DNA of 64,000 nt from a bacterium. Lineage in GTDB: Bacteria; Planctomycetota; SZUA-567. The stretch is taken from the NCBI GenBank assembly GCA_003245715.1, contig QKCJ01000060.1, positions 186,001-250,000 on the forward strand. The letters are read 5' to 3'. This document shows positions 26,715-35,952 of the stretch, piece after piece; the first letter of the stretch is position 1; every line of letters starts with the position of its first letter. The notes beneath the pieces were generated by a model. The model had not been told where the DNA came from and searched no databases. It was given only the letters and a program-made list of their open reading frames with translations. A program made the position numbers and the translations under genes.

Positions 26715-27992
26715 ATGAAGGTACTTGTTGTTGGTAATGGTGGGCGTGAGCACGCACTGGCCTGGAAAATTTCACAGTCAAAACGCTGTGAGAAGGTTTA
26801 TATTGCTCCGGGTAATGCTGGTTGTGCCGAGGTTGGGGAGTGCGTTGATCTTAACCTTAATAATATCCCTTCAATCCTGCGCTGGGCGAAGGAAAACAAG
26901 ATTGATTTTGTCATCCCCGGCCCTGAGGCGGTTCTGGTTGAGGGTATTGTTGATGCTTTCTATGAAGCTGGTATCAAGGTCTTTGGCCCGAACAAACTTG
27001 CTGCCGAACTTGAGAAGAGCAAGATTTTTTCAAAGAACCTGATGCGCCACCACGGTATCCCGACTGCTGATTACGCGGTCTTTGAGCAGTATGAAAAAGC
27101 GATTGATTATCTTGAGAGCCGCGAAGACGGCCCGATTGTCATCAAGGCTGACGGTCTGGCTGCCGGTAAGGGCGCGATTGTCTGCGCTGACCATGCTGAG
27201 GCTAAAGATGCGATTGAGCGCTGTATGGTAAAGCGTGAATTTGGTGAAGCGGGCGGTCGGATTGTTATTGAAGAATGTCTGGTTGGTGAGGAGTTGTCAG
27301 TCCTTGCGCTGACAGATGGCAAGTCAATTGCTCCGCTTGCTTCAAGTCAGGATCACAAGGCCGCCTACGATGGCGACACCGGCCCCAACACCGGCGGCAT
27401 GGGTGCATACTCACCGGCTCCGCTGATGACTGACAAGCTTCTTGATGAGGTTATCGAGACGGTTCTTGTTCCAACCGTTCACGCAATGAATAGCGAAGGT
27501 CGTCGTTTCCGTGGTGTGCTCTATGCCGGTCTGATGATTACCCGTAGCGGTCCGAAGGTGCTTGAGTATAATGTTCGTTTCGGCGACCCTGAAACCCAGC
27601 CGATTCTGATGCGCCTTGATACTGATTTGCTTGACCTGCTTGAAGCGGTAAGCGACGGCAAGCTTGACAAGATTGATATTGAATGGAAAGACGAAGCGGC
27701 GGTATGTGTGGTTATGGCTTCCGGCGGCTATCCGGGAAGTTATCAGAAGGGTAAGGAAATTACCGGACTTGATAAGTTCAAAGGCCGTAAGGACGCTGTA
27801 GTTTTTCACGCCGGTACAACCAAGAAGGGTGATAAGGTTGTCAGTGATGGCGGACGAGTACTTGGGGTTACTGCTCTTGGCAAGGATATCCCGGAAGCGA
27901 TCGAGAACGCATATAAGGTTGTCAACGGCGTCAAGTTTGAAGGCGCACACTTCCGCACCGATATCGGCCAGAAGGCGCTTGATAAGATTTGA
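26715..27992 (+). CDS. purD: phosphoribosylamine-glycine ligase
   Basis: 425 aa, second step of purine synthesis (phosphoribosylamine + glycine + ATP to GAR). MKVLVVGNGGREHALAWKI is the GARS N-terminal signature, VIKADGLAAGKGAIVC the ATP-grasp loop, and YAGLMITRSGPKVLEYNVRF the metal-binding Glu/Asn region. Full length. ATG with AGAGGAAA upstream. Followed after 28 nt by the tsaC-like gene. Confidence 0.97.
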   Translation: MKVLVVGNGGREHALAWKISQSKRCEKVYIAPGNAGCAEVGECVDLNLNNIPSILRWAKENKIDFVIPGPEAVLVEGIVDAFYEAGIKVFGPNKLAAELEKSKIFSKNLMRHHGIPTADYAVFEQYEKAIDYLESREDGPIVIKADGLAAGKGAIVCADHAEAKDAIERCMVKREFGEAGGRIVIEECLVGEELSVLALTDGKSIAPLASSQDHKAAYDGDTGPNTGGMGAYSPAPLMTDKLLDEVIETVLVPTVHAMNSEGRRFRGVLYAGLMITRSGPKVLEYNVRFGDPETQPILMRLDTDLLDLLEAVSDGKLDKIDIEWKDEAAVCVVMASGGYPGSYQKGKEITGLDKFKGRKDAVVFHAGTTKKGDKVVSDGGRVLGVTALGKDIPEAIENAYKVVNGVKFEGAHFRTDIGQKALDKI

Positions 27993-28020
27993 TCTTAAAG
28001 TATGAAGAGTAAGATTAACA

Positions 28021-28608
28021 ATGAAACTACTACCTGCTGATGCGAAGTCGGCACAGATTGCGGCTGAGCTACTCTTAAATGGTGAGGTGATTGCCTTTCC
28101 TACCGAGACGGTCTATGGTATCGGCTGTCTCGCTGGCTCGATTAATGGCATGGAGCAGATGCGCGCGATTAAAGGGCGTGATGCGGCCAAGCCTTTTCAG
28201 GTGCTGATCCCGTCGGTGGCTTCGGCGTCGGCTTATGCTGTTGTTTCAGAGCAGGCGCATAAAATCATGGCGAAGTTTTTTCCGGGGCCGCTTACGCTGG
28301 TACTGCCCGATGGTCAGGGCGGGACTACCGGCGTGCGGATGCCTAAATCTGACTGGCTGCTCTCGGTTATGAAAATAACCAGAAAGGCCATTGTTGCCAC
28401 CAGCGCCAACCTTTCAGGCGAGCCGCCGGCGGTTTGTGCTGACGATGTGAAAAAAGCGCTCGGTAAAAATCAAAAAGTCCGGCTGATTGTCGACGGGGGG
28501 AAATGCGAGGTCGCAGTGTCTTCGACTGTCGCGGCTGTCGAGAAAAACGGCGAAATAAAAATACTGCGTCAAGGCGTTATCTCAAAGGAGGAGCTGGAGT
28601 CTGTCTAG
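28021..28608 (+). CDS. tsaC: L-threonylcarbamoyladenylate synthase (YrdC/TsaC)
   Basis: 195 aa. It forms threonylcarbamoyl-AMP for the t6A37 modification of ANN-decoding tRNAs. VIAFPTETVYGIGC is the YrdC signature; KGRDAAKPFQVLI (the KxR substrate-binding residues), FPGPLTLVL and TSANLSGEPP follow. The Sua5 C-terminal domain is absent, so it is the short YrdC type. Its last codons and stop are part of the following terminator stem. Confidence 0.93.
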   Translation: MKLLPADAKSAQIAAELLLNGEVIAFPTETVYGIGCLAGSINGMEQMRAIKGRDAAKPFQVLIPSVASASAYAVVSEQAHKIMAKFFPGPLTLVLPDGQGGTTGVRMPKSDWLLSVMKITRKAIVATSANLSGEPPAVCADDVKKALGKNQKVRLIVDGGKCEVAVSSTVAAVEKNGEIKILRQGVISKEELESV

Positions 28609-28622
28609 CTCCTCCTTTTTTA
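28585..28622 (+). terminator. intrinsic terminator overlapping the tsaC stop codon
   Basis: An 11-bp perfect stem (AAGGAGGAGCT with AGCTCCTCCTT) spans the last codons and the TAG of tsaC and is followed by a T run. Confidence 0.88.
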
Positions 28623-28680
28623 TTTATATCTCTTATATTAAAATATACAGCTGGTTGGTAATTTATTTGATAGCCTTAGA

Positions 28681-28866
28681 GGGATTGTGCGTCGATTGGC
28701 TACAGTAGTATTGAGTAGTACGCCAGAGCAGAAAAACAAAGCCCCAAATGAAGGGGGCTTGTTGGCGGTAGCCTGAGACTATCCGCTTTAGGTTGAGGAT
28801 TGGTACGCAATTGTCCCGTGCAATTATTTATACGTTATGGCCGGGAGGATTATTGCATTTTTTTTA
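28681..28866 (+). ncRNA. putative structured RNA with its own terminator
   Basis: The 612-nt gap before the pyruvate:ferredoxin oxidoreductase gene contains a set of nested helices: GGGA (28681-28684) with TCCC (28814-28817), TGCGT (28688-28692) with ACGCA (28805-28809), GGCTAC (28698-28703) with GTAGCC (28768-28773), CGCCA (28721-28725) with TGGCG (28763-28767), and CAAAGCCCC with GGGGCTTG (one bulged A) capped by about 8 nt. The 3' strand of the last three is almost continuous while the 5' strand has large bulges. A TGCAAT/ATTGCA hairpin then runs into eight T (to about 28866). This could be a small RNA, a 6S-like rod, or a riboswitch with attenuator. No known family was recognised. Confidence 0.45.
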
Positions 28867-28965
28867 TTTTATTTGCGGAAAAACTGTAAATTACTGGAGA
28901 AATCCCCTTTTGCCGGAAAAACAGCTCAAGTTGGGCATTTTCTCATTAAATTTATATGTGAGGGC

Positions 28966-28994
28966 TTGACGGCAATGGAGTTTTCGCATACCCT
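28966..28994 (+). promoter_or_regulatory. possible promoter for the pyruvate:ferredoxin oxidoreductase gene
   Basis: TTGACG, 17 nt, TACCCT, giving a leader of about 220 nt. It lies downstream of the putative structured RNA, which would then be a separate transcript. The rest of 28867-29221 is AT-rich with no gene. Confidence 0.4.
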
Positions 28995-29221
28995 AGTATT
29001 TACGGTATTTTATTAGTAATGCCGGAGAATATTCGTATAGGTGGTTTTATAAGTATATGCTGTTTATTCTCTTATATGAAATACGGATAATTTGAAGCCT
29101 GATTATTGTGCATTAGTTACATTTATGTATAATTGTTTGGATTGTCAGATAGCGTTCAGAGAGAAAATTTTATAGTTTGTGGTTTGTAACTTTTTATATT
29201 ACAGTACGTTAAGGAGAAAAC

Positions 29222-32200
29222 ATGGCGCGTCAAATGATTCCGATGGACGGCTGCGAAGCTGTTGCACGTGTGTCACACGCTGTCAGCGAAGTAGCGGCTA
29301 TTTACCCAATCACCCCATCATCACCGATGGGCGAATGGAACGACGCTTACACTGCTGCCGGCAAGAAAAACATCTGGGGTACAATTCCGCTGGTCAGCGA
29401 ACTTCAGAGTGAAGGTGGTGCTTCAGGTTCTGTTCATGGTGCTCTGCAGGCTGGTGCACTTACTACTACATTTACCGCAAGTCAGGGTCTTCTTCTGATG
29501 ATCCCTAACATGCACAAGATCGCGGGTGAGCTGACAAGTACCGTTTTCCACGTTACTGCACGTTCAATCGCCTGCCAGGCTCTCTCAATCTTCGGCGACC
29601 ACAGCGACGTTATGGACTGCCGTGCGACCGGTTTTGTGATGCTTGCTTCAAACTCAGTTCAGGAAGCGCATGACCTGGCTATGGTTGCCCACTCAGCAAC
29701 ACTCAAGACCCGTCTTCCTTTCCTTCACTTCTTTGACGGTTTCCGCACTTCACACGAAGTTCAGAAGATCGAAGTAATGAACGAAGAAGATATGCGCGCA
29801 ATGATCGACGACAAGCTCGTTCTTGAGCACCGCAAACGCGGTCTCTGTCCGGATCGTCCGCAGCTTCGCGGTACAGCCCAGAACCCTGACGTTTACTTCC
29901 AGGGCCGTGAGACTGTTAACAAGTTCTACGATGCCTGTCCTGAGATTGTTCAGTCAACAATGGACGACTTTGCCAAGCTCGTTGGCCGTCAGTACAAGCT
30001 CTTTGATTACTTCGGTGCTGCTGATGCTGAAAATGTTATCATCCTTATGGGTTCAGGTGCTGAGACTGCTAAGGAAGCTGTTATCCACTGGGCTGACAAG
30101 GGTGAAAAATGGGGTCTTCTGCAGATCCGTCTCTTCCGTCCATGGAGTACAAAACACTTTATCGGCGCTCTGCCTGCTTCAGTTCGTCGTATTGCTGTTC
30201 TTGACCGTACAAAAGAACCTGGCGCACTTGGCGAACCGATTTACGAAGACGTACGTACATCTATTGGTGAAGCTATGCAGGACGACAGCAGCCTCTTCGG
30301 TGGCAACTGGCCTGTAATCATCGGTGGCCGTTACGGTCTGTCAAGCAAGGAATTCACTCCTTCAATGGTCAAGGCTGTCTTTGACAACCTTTCACAGGCT
30401 AAGCCGAAGAACCACTTCACAGTCGGTATTGAAGACGACGTTACACATACCAGCATCAGCTACGACCACAAGCTCGACATTGAGCCTGATGCTGTTACCC
30501 GCTGCATGTTCTACGGTCTTGGCTCTGATGGTACTGTTGGTGCCAACAAGAACTCAATCAAGATCATCGCTGACAACACTGATAACTATGCTCAGGGTTA
30601 CTTCGTTTACGACTCAAAGAAGGCCGGTTCACTGACTGTATCACACCTGCGCTTTGGTCCTACCCCGATCATGAGTACTTACCTCATCCGTTCAGCCAAC
30701 TTCATCGCCTGCCACCAGTGGTCATTCCTTGAGAAGTACGATATGCTCAAGAACGCTGCTGAAGGTGCTACCTTCCTCCTCAACAGCCCATACAGCGCTG
30801 ACGAAGTTTGGGTACATCTTCCGAAGGAAGTTCAGGAAGACATCATCAGCAAGAAGCTCAAGTTTTATGTTGTTGACGCTGGCAGCGTTGCTGAAAAGAC
30901 CGGCATGGGCGCACGTATTAACACTGTTATGCAGACCTGTTTCTTCGCCATCTCAGGCGTTATCGCCAAGGACAAGGCTATCGAGCTTATCAAGTACGCA
31001 GCCAAGAAGACCTACGGCAAGAAGGGTGACGAGGTTGTTCAGAAGAACTATGACGCTATCGACGGCTCAGTTGCCAACCTCTTTGAAGTTAACTACGCAG
31101 GCAAGAGCGTTACCGGCGCGCCACGTCCGGCAATTCTCAGCGGTATGCCTGATGATGACTTCATCCGTGACGTTACTTCAGAGATCATGGCTCAGAACGG
31201 TGATAACATCCCAGTCAGCAAGATGCCAATTGACGGTACCTTCCCGACCGGTACAACCAAGTACGAAAAGCGTAACATCGCCCGTGATATCCCAGTATGG
31301 GACGACGAGCTTTGTATTCAGTGTGGCAAATGTTCACTCGTATGTCCGCACGCTGCTATCCGCATGAAGATCTACGATGCCGACAAGGCTGCCGGCGCTC
31401 CTGAAGGCTTCAAGGTTGCAGACGCCAAGACCAAGACTTACGAAGGCATGAAGGCTACTGTTCAATGCTTCGCTGAAGACTGCACAGGTTGTGGCCAGTG
31501 TGTTAACTTCTGCCCAGCTAAGAGCAAGACCGAAGAAGGCAAGAAGGCTATAAACATGACCTTCAAGACTGAAGAAATGCGTCAGGAAGCCAAGAAGGGC
31601 GTTGACTTCTTCCTTGAAATTCCTGAACTTGACCTTGAAAAGCTCAACATGGCAACAGTCAAGGGCAGCCAGCTGCGCCGTCCGCTCTTCGAGTTCAGCG
31701 GTGCATGTGCCGGCTGTGGCGAAACACCATACTACAAGCTCGTTTCACAGCTCTTTGGTGACCGCATGATCGTTGCTAACGCAACAGGCTGTTCATCAAT
31801 CTACGGTGGTAACCTCCCAACCACACCATTCACAACAGACGCTAACGGCCGCGGCCCTGCCTGGTCAAACAGCCTCTTTGAAGACAACGCTGAATTCGGT
31901 TTCGGTTTTGCCCTTACCCGCGACAAGTTCGCTGAGTATGCCCGTGAACTGCTCCAGAGCGGTATCGGCTGCATCTCAGGCAAGGATGAACTGATCAAGT
32001 CTATCCTTGATGCTGAGCAGGTAACCCAGGCTGACATCGACGCACAGCGTGTACGTGTTGAAGAACTCAAGAAGGCTCTGACTGCCTGCACCTGCACAAG
32101 CAATCAGGAAAAATGCGAACAGCTTCTCTCAATTGCCGACTACCTCGTCAAGAAGAGTGTCTGGATCGTTGGTGGTGACGGCTGGGCATATGACATCGGT

Positions 32201-32818
32201 TACGGTGGTCTTGACCACGTTCTCGCTAGCGGCAAGAATGTCAACGTTCTGGTTATGGATACTGGTGTTTACTCAAATACTGGTGGTCAGATGTCTAAGG
32301 CTACTCCTACCGGTGCGGTTGCTAAGTTCGCTGCCGGCGGTAAGGAACTTCCTAAGAAGGACCTCGGTATGATCGCCATGACCTACGGCAACATCTATGT
32401 TGCTCAGTGTGCAATGGGTAAGAACGACGCGCAGGTTGTCAAGGCTCTGCTTGAAGCTGAAAGCTACGATGGCCCGTCACTGATTATCTGCTACAGCCAC
32501 TGTATCGCTCAGGGTATTCCAATGAACCCACCACACTGTAACGGTATGGCTGAGCATGAGAAGGCGGTTGATTCCGGCTTCTGGCCTCTCTTCCGTTTCG
32601 ACCCACGTCTGATCAAGGAAGGCAAGAACCCGCTGCAGCTTGACAGCAAGGCTCCGACAATCAGCTACAAGGACTTCGCACTTGGTGAAAACCGCTTCAA
32701 GTCTCTCACCAAGATGGACCCTGCCCGTGCTGAGGAACTGCTGGCATTCGGTCAGGAACAGACTGCTCTTCGCGCCAAGCTTTACGAGCAGCTTGCAGGT
32801 CTCGGATTTAGCAAGTAA
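29222..32818 (+). CDS. nifJ: pyruvate:ferredoxin (flavodoxin) oxidoreductase, single-chain
   Basis: 1198 aa homodimer-type enzyme converting pyruvate + CoA to acetyl-CoA, CO2 and reduced ferredoxin, the core of anaerobic pyruvate use. Domain order: the pyrimidine-binding domain I with AVSEVAAIYPITPSSPMGEW, domain II/III, two [4Fe-4S] motifs CIQCGKCSLVCPH and CTGCGQCVNFCPA, then the TPP domain with CAGCGETPYYK and GDGWAYDIGYGGLDHVLASG, and VYSNTGGQMSKATPTGA. Complete. The gene uses a narrow codon set (many GTT, CTT, AAG, GAC), as highly expressed genes do. ATG start with AAGGAG 6 nt upstream. Confidence 0.97.
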   Translation: MARQMIPMDGCEAVARVSHAVSEVAAIYPITPSSPMGEWNDAYTAAGKKNIWGTIPLVSELQSEGGASGSVHGALQAGALTTTFTASQGLLLMIPNMHKIAGELTSTVFHVTARSIACQALSIFGDHSDVMDCRATGFVMLASNSVQEAHDLAMVAHSATLKTRLPFLHFFDGFRTSHEVQKIEVMNEEDMRAMIDDKLVLEHRKRGLCPDRPQLRGTAQNPDVYFQGRETVNKFYDACPEIVQSTMDDFAKLVGRQYKLFDYFGAADAENVIILMGSGAETAKEAVIHWADKGEKWGLLQIRLFRPWSTKHFIGALPASVRRIAVLDRTKEPGALGEPIYEDVRTSIGEAMQDDSSLFGGNWPVIIGGRYGLSSKEFTPSMVKAVFDNLSQAKPKNHFTVGIEDDVTHTSISYDHKLDIEPDAVTRCMFYGLGSDGTVGANKNSIKIIADNTDNYAQGYFVYDSKKAGSLTVSHLRFGPTPIMSTYLIRSANFIACHQWSFLEKYDMLKNAAEGATFLLNSPYSADEVWVHLPKEVQEDIISKKLKFYVVDAGSVAEKTGMGARINTVMQTCFFAISGVIAKDKAIELIKYAAKKTYGKKGDEVVQKNYDAIDGSVANLFEVNYAGKSVTGAPRPAILSGMPDDDFIRDVTSEIMAQNGDNIPVSKMPIDGTFPTGTTKYEKRNIARDIPVWDDELCIQCGKCSLVCPHAAIRMKIYDADKAAGAPEGFKVADAKTKTYEGMKATVQCFAEDCTGCGQCVNFCPAKSKTEEGKKAINMTFKTEEMRQEAKKGVDFFLEIPELDLEKLNMATVKGSQLRRPLFEFSGACAGCGETPYYKLVSQLFGDRMIVANATGCSSIYGGNLPTTPFTTDANGRGPAWSNSLFEDNAEFGFGFALTRDKFAEYARELLQSGIGCISGKDELIKSILDAEQVTQADIDAQRVRVEELKKALTACTCTSNQEKCEQLLSIADYLVKKSVWIVGGDGWAYDIGYGGLDHVLASGKNVNVLVMDTGVYSNTGGQMSKATPTGAVAKFAAGGKELPKKDLGMIAMTYGNIYVAQCAMGKNDAQVVKALLEAESYDGPSLIICYSHCIAQGIPMNPPHCNGMAEHEKAVDSGFWPLFRFDPRLIKEGKNPLQLDSKAPTISYKDFALGENRFKSLTKMDPARAEELLAFGQEQTALRAKLYEQLAGLGFSK

Positions 32819-32846
32819 TATTAATCCGGCTCTAAAATGTAATACT

Positions 32847-32878
32847 CAGGCAGTCCTCCGGGGCTGCCTGTTTTTTTT
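32847..32878 (+). terminator. intrinsic terminator of the pyruvate:ferredoxin oxidoreductase gene
   Basis: A 10-bp stem with one mismatch (CAGGCAG arm with CTGCCTG arm plus two inner C-G pairs), 4-nt loop TCCG, then eight T. Confidence 0.88.
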
Positions 32879-32982
32879 AGATTTATCTTTGATTTTGATA
32901 TTGCCGGGCGAAATTGGCGAAGGTAAGGTTGAGTCAGGCGATAAAGAATAATGTTGCTTGAAGGGCTGTTCAGACATTTTAC

Positions 32983-33010
32983 TTGACTGTAGCCCCGGGC
33001 AACTTATCAT
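32983..33010 (+). promoter_or_regulatory. sigma-70-like promoter
   Basis: TTGACT, 16 nt, TATCAT, about 55 nt upstream of the L,D-transpeptidase start. Confidence 0.6.
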
Positions 33011-33063
33011 TAATATAATGTAGATGTTTTTATTCTTTTTTGATTAACGGAAATAGCAGAGTT

Positions 33064-34659
33064 ATGTCAGACGAAGGTAACGGTCCGAGGTTTAACGCGG
33101 ATTATATGTATGTTCCGGGTGGGAAGAAAAAATTCCCGCTCGCTTCTTTTGTTGTGCTGGTGCTGGTGGTTGTTGGTTTTTGTGTTGGCGGGTATTTTGT
33201 CCATAAAGGTTTCGGGCAGAAAACCGCGAATGCGGATTCAGAAAATTCTCTCAGCGGTGCTGCTGCCGTAGAAAATTCTGAAAGCGCAGTGAAGACGGAT
33301 AACTCCTCTGTCACTGCGCCTGAAGTTTCTTTTTCTGATTCTGCTGCTGCACCAACTTCCGGTTCAAACGGGCAAAGCGTGGCTGATGCGGCTGGTACTG
33401 GTTTAAGTGAGGCTGAAAAAAATCAGCTTGTTGCAGCTCAGAACAAGATTAACCGTGAAGTGATAAGCGCTGCTGCTGCGTCTGTTGATGCAACGGCGAC
33501 GAATAACAATGATGATGGCTCAAGTGCCGTTGCCGGCAATGCGCTGGCTCCGGTTGCTGCTGATAAAGAAATTTCTCAAACCGGTAGTCAGGTTACGGCT
33601 GTTGCGGGTAATCCGGCGGCAGGGAAAATTTCTGAAATGAGCGCATCTGCCCAGGACGCGACAGTGCTGGTCAGGCAGGCTGATGCCGAGTACGCCAAGG
33701 GTGATTTTAAGAATGCCAAAGAACTTCTTGCCCAGGCTTACGGGCAGGTTGAAATTGCACCGGCTGCCGGTGATCTTAAGTACGCGATACTTTACCGCCT
33801 TGGTCTGGTTAATCGCCAGCTTAAAGAGGAAAAGGCGGCGCAGGCAGCGTGGGTTGAAGCTTATAACGCTGCGCCAAGTACAGTGTATGGACGTCTGAGC
33901 GCGCTGGCTCTGGCTGACACATGGTATTACTGGTATGTGCAGAGTGATGTTCGTTATGACCAATGGGAGAAAATCCGCGACGCCTACTCTACTGTAATTG
34001 GCATGGACGGCGCGCGTTTTCTTGACCGGGCAACCGATAAGCGTGTCGGGGATCGTCTGGTGCAGCTCAATGAAAAACTGGTCTTTGATCCGAAGATGAA
34101 AACTCGCGGCGCGGTTTTTCATACAGTCAGGTCCGGTGAGTTTGTCAGCAGCATTGCCAGAAAATATAATCTCGGTAACTGGACTTCAATTCCGCAGCTC
34201 AATAAAATTGACCCGAGAAAGCTACGCGCGGGGATGACTCTCAAATTGATGCCGGGGCGTCTGTTCATTCTTGTTGACAAGAAAAACTTTATGCTCTCAT
34301 GGTATCTTGACGGGACATTCATCAAGCGCTATCCCTGTGCAATTGGCGCTACAGAGACCGAGACACCGGTAGGGCATTATCAGATCTTCAAGATGGATAT
34401 CAATCCGACCTGGACTGATCCGAAAACCGGGCGGCTGATAAAGTACGGCGAGCCAGGACACCTGATCGGCTCACGCTGGATGGCGATGCGTGGGGGCAGC
34501 AAGACCGGGCTTGGCATTCATGGCACGGTTGATCCTTCAAGTATGGGTAAGAAGGCGTCGAATGGTTGTGTGCGGCTGCTTAAAGATGATGTCGAGGAGC
34601 TTTACGGCTTTGCGTCGGTAGAGCCGGGCAATGAGAGCGAAGTTCTGGTTATTGAATGA
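33064..34659 (+). CDS. LysM and L,D-transpeptidase (YkuD) domain protein
   Basis: 531 aa. A hydrophobic segment (residues about 25-45) anchors it, followed by an Ala/Ser-rich linker, a helical TPR-like part (about 200-330), a LysM module (VFHTVRSGEFVSSIARKYNL) and the YkuD domain with catalytic HGTVDPSSMGKKASNGCVRL, where the His and the Cys of SxGCVR are intact. L,D-transpeptidases make 3-3 peptidoglycan crosslinks or attach proteins to the wall. The ATG at 33064 is chosen over an in-frame TTG at 33040. Confidence 0.92.
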   Translation: MSDEGNGPRFNADYMYVPGGKKKFPLASFVVLVLVVVGFCVGGYFVHKGFGQKTANADSENSLSGAAAVENSESAVKTDNSSVTAPEVSFSDSAAAPTSGSNGQSVADAAGTGLSEAEKNQLVAAQNKINREVISAAAASVDATATNNNDDGSSAVAGNALAPVAADKEISQTGSQVTAVAGNPAAGKISEMSASAQDATVLVRQADAEYAKGDFKNAKELLAQAYGQVEIAPAAGDLKYAILYRLGLVNRQLKEEKAAQAAWVEAYNAAPSTVYGRLSALALADTWYYWYVQSDVRYDQWEKIRDAYSTVIGMDGARFLDRATDKRVGDRLVQLNEKLVFDPKMKTRGAVFHTVRSGEFVSSIARKYNLGNWTSIPQLNKIDPRKLRAGMTLKLMPGRLFILVDKKNFMLSWYLDGTFIKRYPCAIGATETETPVGHYQIFKMDINPTWTDPKTGRLIKYGEPGHLIGSRWMAMRGGSKTGLGIHGTVDPSSMGKKASNGCVRLLKDDVEELYGFASVEPGNESEVLVIE

Positions 34660-34708
34660 TCTGGTGCCTGATTTACGGGAAGTATATTTTTCGGTAAAGG
34701 GGAAGAAG

Positions 34709-35782
34709 ATGGATGATAAGCTCAAGGATATTCCGCAGGGTGCGTTTGCATTGGCGGAGGATCGCAAAATCCGCAAGGTCATGCAGAAACTGAAGGTTTT
34801 TGACTGGGCGGCCAAAGAAATTTCGCGGCTTCGTTATGAGAAGTATTCTCGTCTTGCTTACACGGCCGGGGCGATCAAGTGCGGGGCGGGGGTGTATGAT
34901 GCGCTCTTTAATCTGCTCTCTGAAATTTGCGCGGCGTTTGATCTGCAATGCCCGGAGCTTTATGTCTGCGCTGATGAGAAGCCCTACGCTAAGCTAATTG
35001 GTGAGGAGAACCCGCTTGTTGTTGTCAGTAGTGGCATGCTTAAGCTGGTCACAAAAGAAGAGATGAAGTGCGTGCTGGCCCAGCAGGTTTCGCATATCCA
35101 TTGCGGGCATGAGAAATTTCTGATGGCGCGTGAACTGCTTAATTCTGCGGCGGATAATCTTGGAATTTTAAAGGGTGTGGTTGCACCGGTGCGGATGTTG
35201 CTTGAGGAGTGGTATGTGCTTGCGCAGATGTCGGTTGACCGGGGGGCGCTGCTGGTTAGTGGCGATGAGAAGGTGCTGCTTGCTTTGCTTGCAAAGCTGG
35301 CCGGTGGTGCGGTGCTTGAGTGGGGCGGGGTTGGTTCGGACGCGCTGCTTGAGCAGTATAAAAATTACAGCGCGGTAAAAGATGAGACTCCGGCCTGTCC
35401 GGTCTTTAAAACATGGTCGAGCCTCTATCTTGGTGTTCCTCCATATGTCTTGCGTGCCGGGCGTATCAATGAATGGGCGCAGGGTGGGGGGTATGCGGAC
35501 TTTATGAGCGGTAATTTCCCTGATGACGTCAAGGTCAGCGAACAGGAGGCGGAAGCTTTCTGGGGCAAGTTTGCCGGGGCTGGTAATGTATGGGAGGCTG
35601 TTGATACCGGAGCCGGGCCGGTTATTGATGAGCAGGTCTTCTTTGGTATTGGTAACCTCAATGATGAAATGAAGAAGATGGCGACGGGTGCTGAGAAAAT
35701 CATCCGGGTTGGCGCGGAAGCGGCCGGTAAGGCTGCGGAGAGTTTTGCCGATGCTATATTCAAAGCAACGGGAATGAAATAA
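34709..35782 (+). CDS. M48-like protein with degenerate active site
   Basis: 357 aa. The region around residues 85-145 follows M48 peptidases: PELYVCADEKPYAKLIGEENP, VVVSSGMLKLVTKEEMKCVL, then LAQQVSHIHCGHEKF where family members have AHELGHI(K)CGH. The HExxH site thus reads QQxxH: the first His ligand (125) and the catalytic Glu (126) are both Gln, and His129 is kept. The downstream VDRGALL matches the CDRAGLL block. Proteolysis is therefore unlikely; a scaffold, chaperone or binding role is possible. The C-terminal 60 residues are helical and Ala-rich. ATG start with GGGGAAGAAG immediately upstream, 49 nt after the L,D-transpeptidase gene. Confidence 0.75.
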   Translation: MDDKLKDIPQGAFALAEDRKIRKVMQKLKVFDWAAKEISRLRYEKYSRLAYTAGAIKCGAGVYDALFNLLSEICAAFDLQCPELYVCADEKPYAKLIGEENPLVVVSSGMLKLVTKEEMKCVLAQQVSHIHCGHEKFLMARELLNSAADNLGILKGVVAPVRMLLEEWYVLAQMSVDRGALLVSGDEKVLLALLAKLAGGAVLEWGGVGSDALLEQYKNYSAVKDETPACPVFKTWSSLYLGVPPYVLRAGRINEWAQGGGYADFMSGNFPDDVKVSEQEAEAFWGKFAGAGNVWEAVDTGAGPVIDEQVFFGIGNLNDEMKKMATGAEKIIRVGAEAAGKAAESFADAIFKATGMK

Positions 35783-35920
35783 CTTGTATTGTGGTATTTA
35801 TCGGTTGTTTTATTTGTATTAATTTGATTATTGCAAATGTTGCGATCAAACATGCTATGTTTGCCGGGGTGTGGGGCGGGAATTAATATAAGTTTGTTTG
35901 TTATCGCTCTGATTATATTT

Positions 35921-35952
35921 GCGCTTGTGGAATTTTTCCGCAGGCGCTTTTT
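35921..35952 (+). terminator. intrinsic terminator of the M48-like gene
   Basis: A 12-bp stem (GCGCTTGTGGAA with TTCCGCAGGCGC, two G-U pairs as RNA) with a 3-nt loop, then five T. Its T run reaches the end of the convergent trmD gene. Confidence 0.8.

Noticed and set aside
28681..28866. Firm assignment of the structured region as 6S RNA, tmRNA, RNase P RNA or SRP RNA
   Set aside because: None of the conserved sequence cores of those RNAs is present; only the general rod shape resembles 6S RNA.
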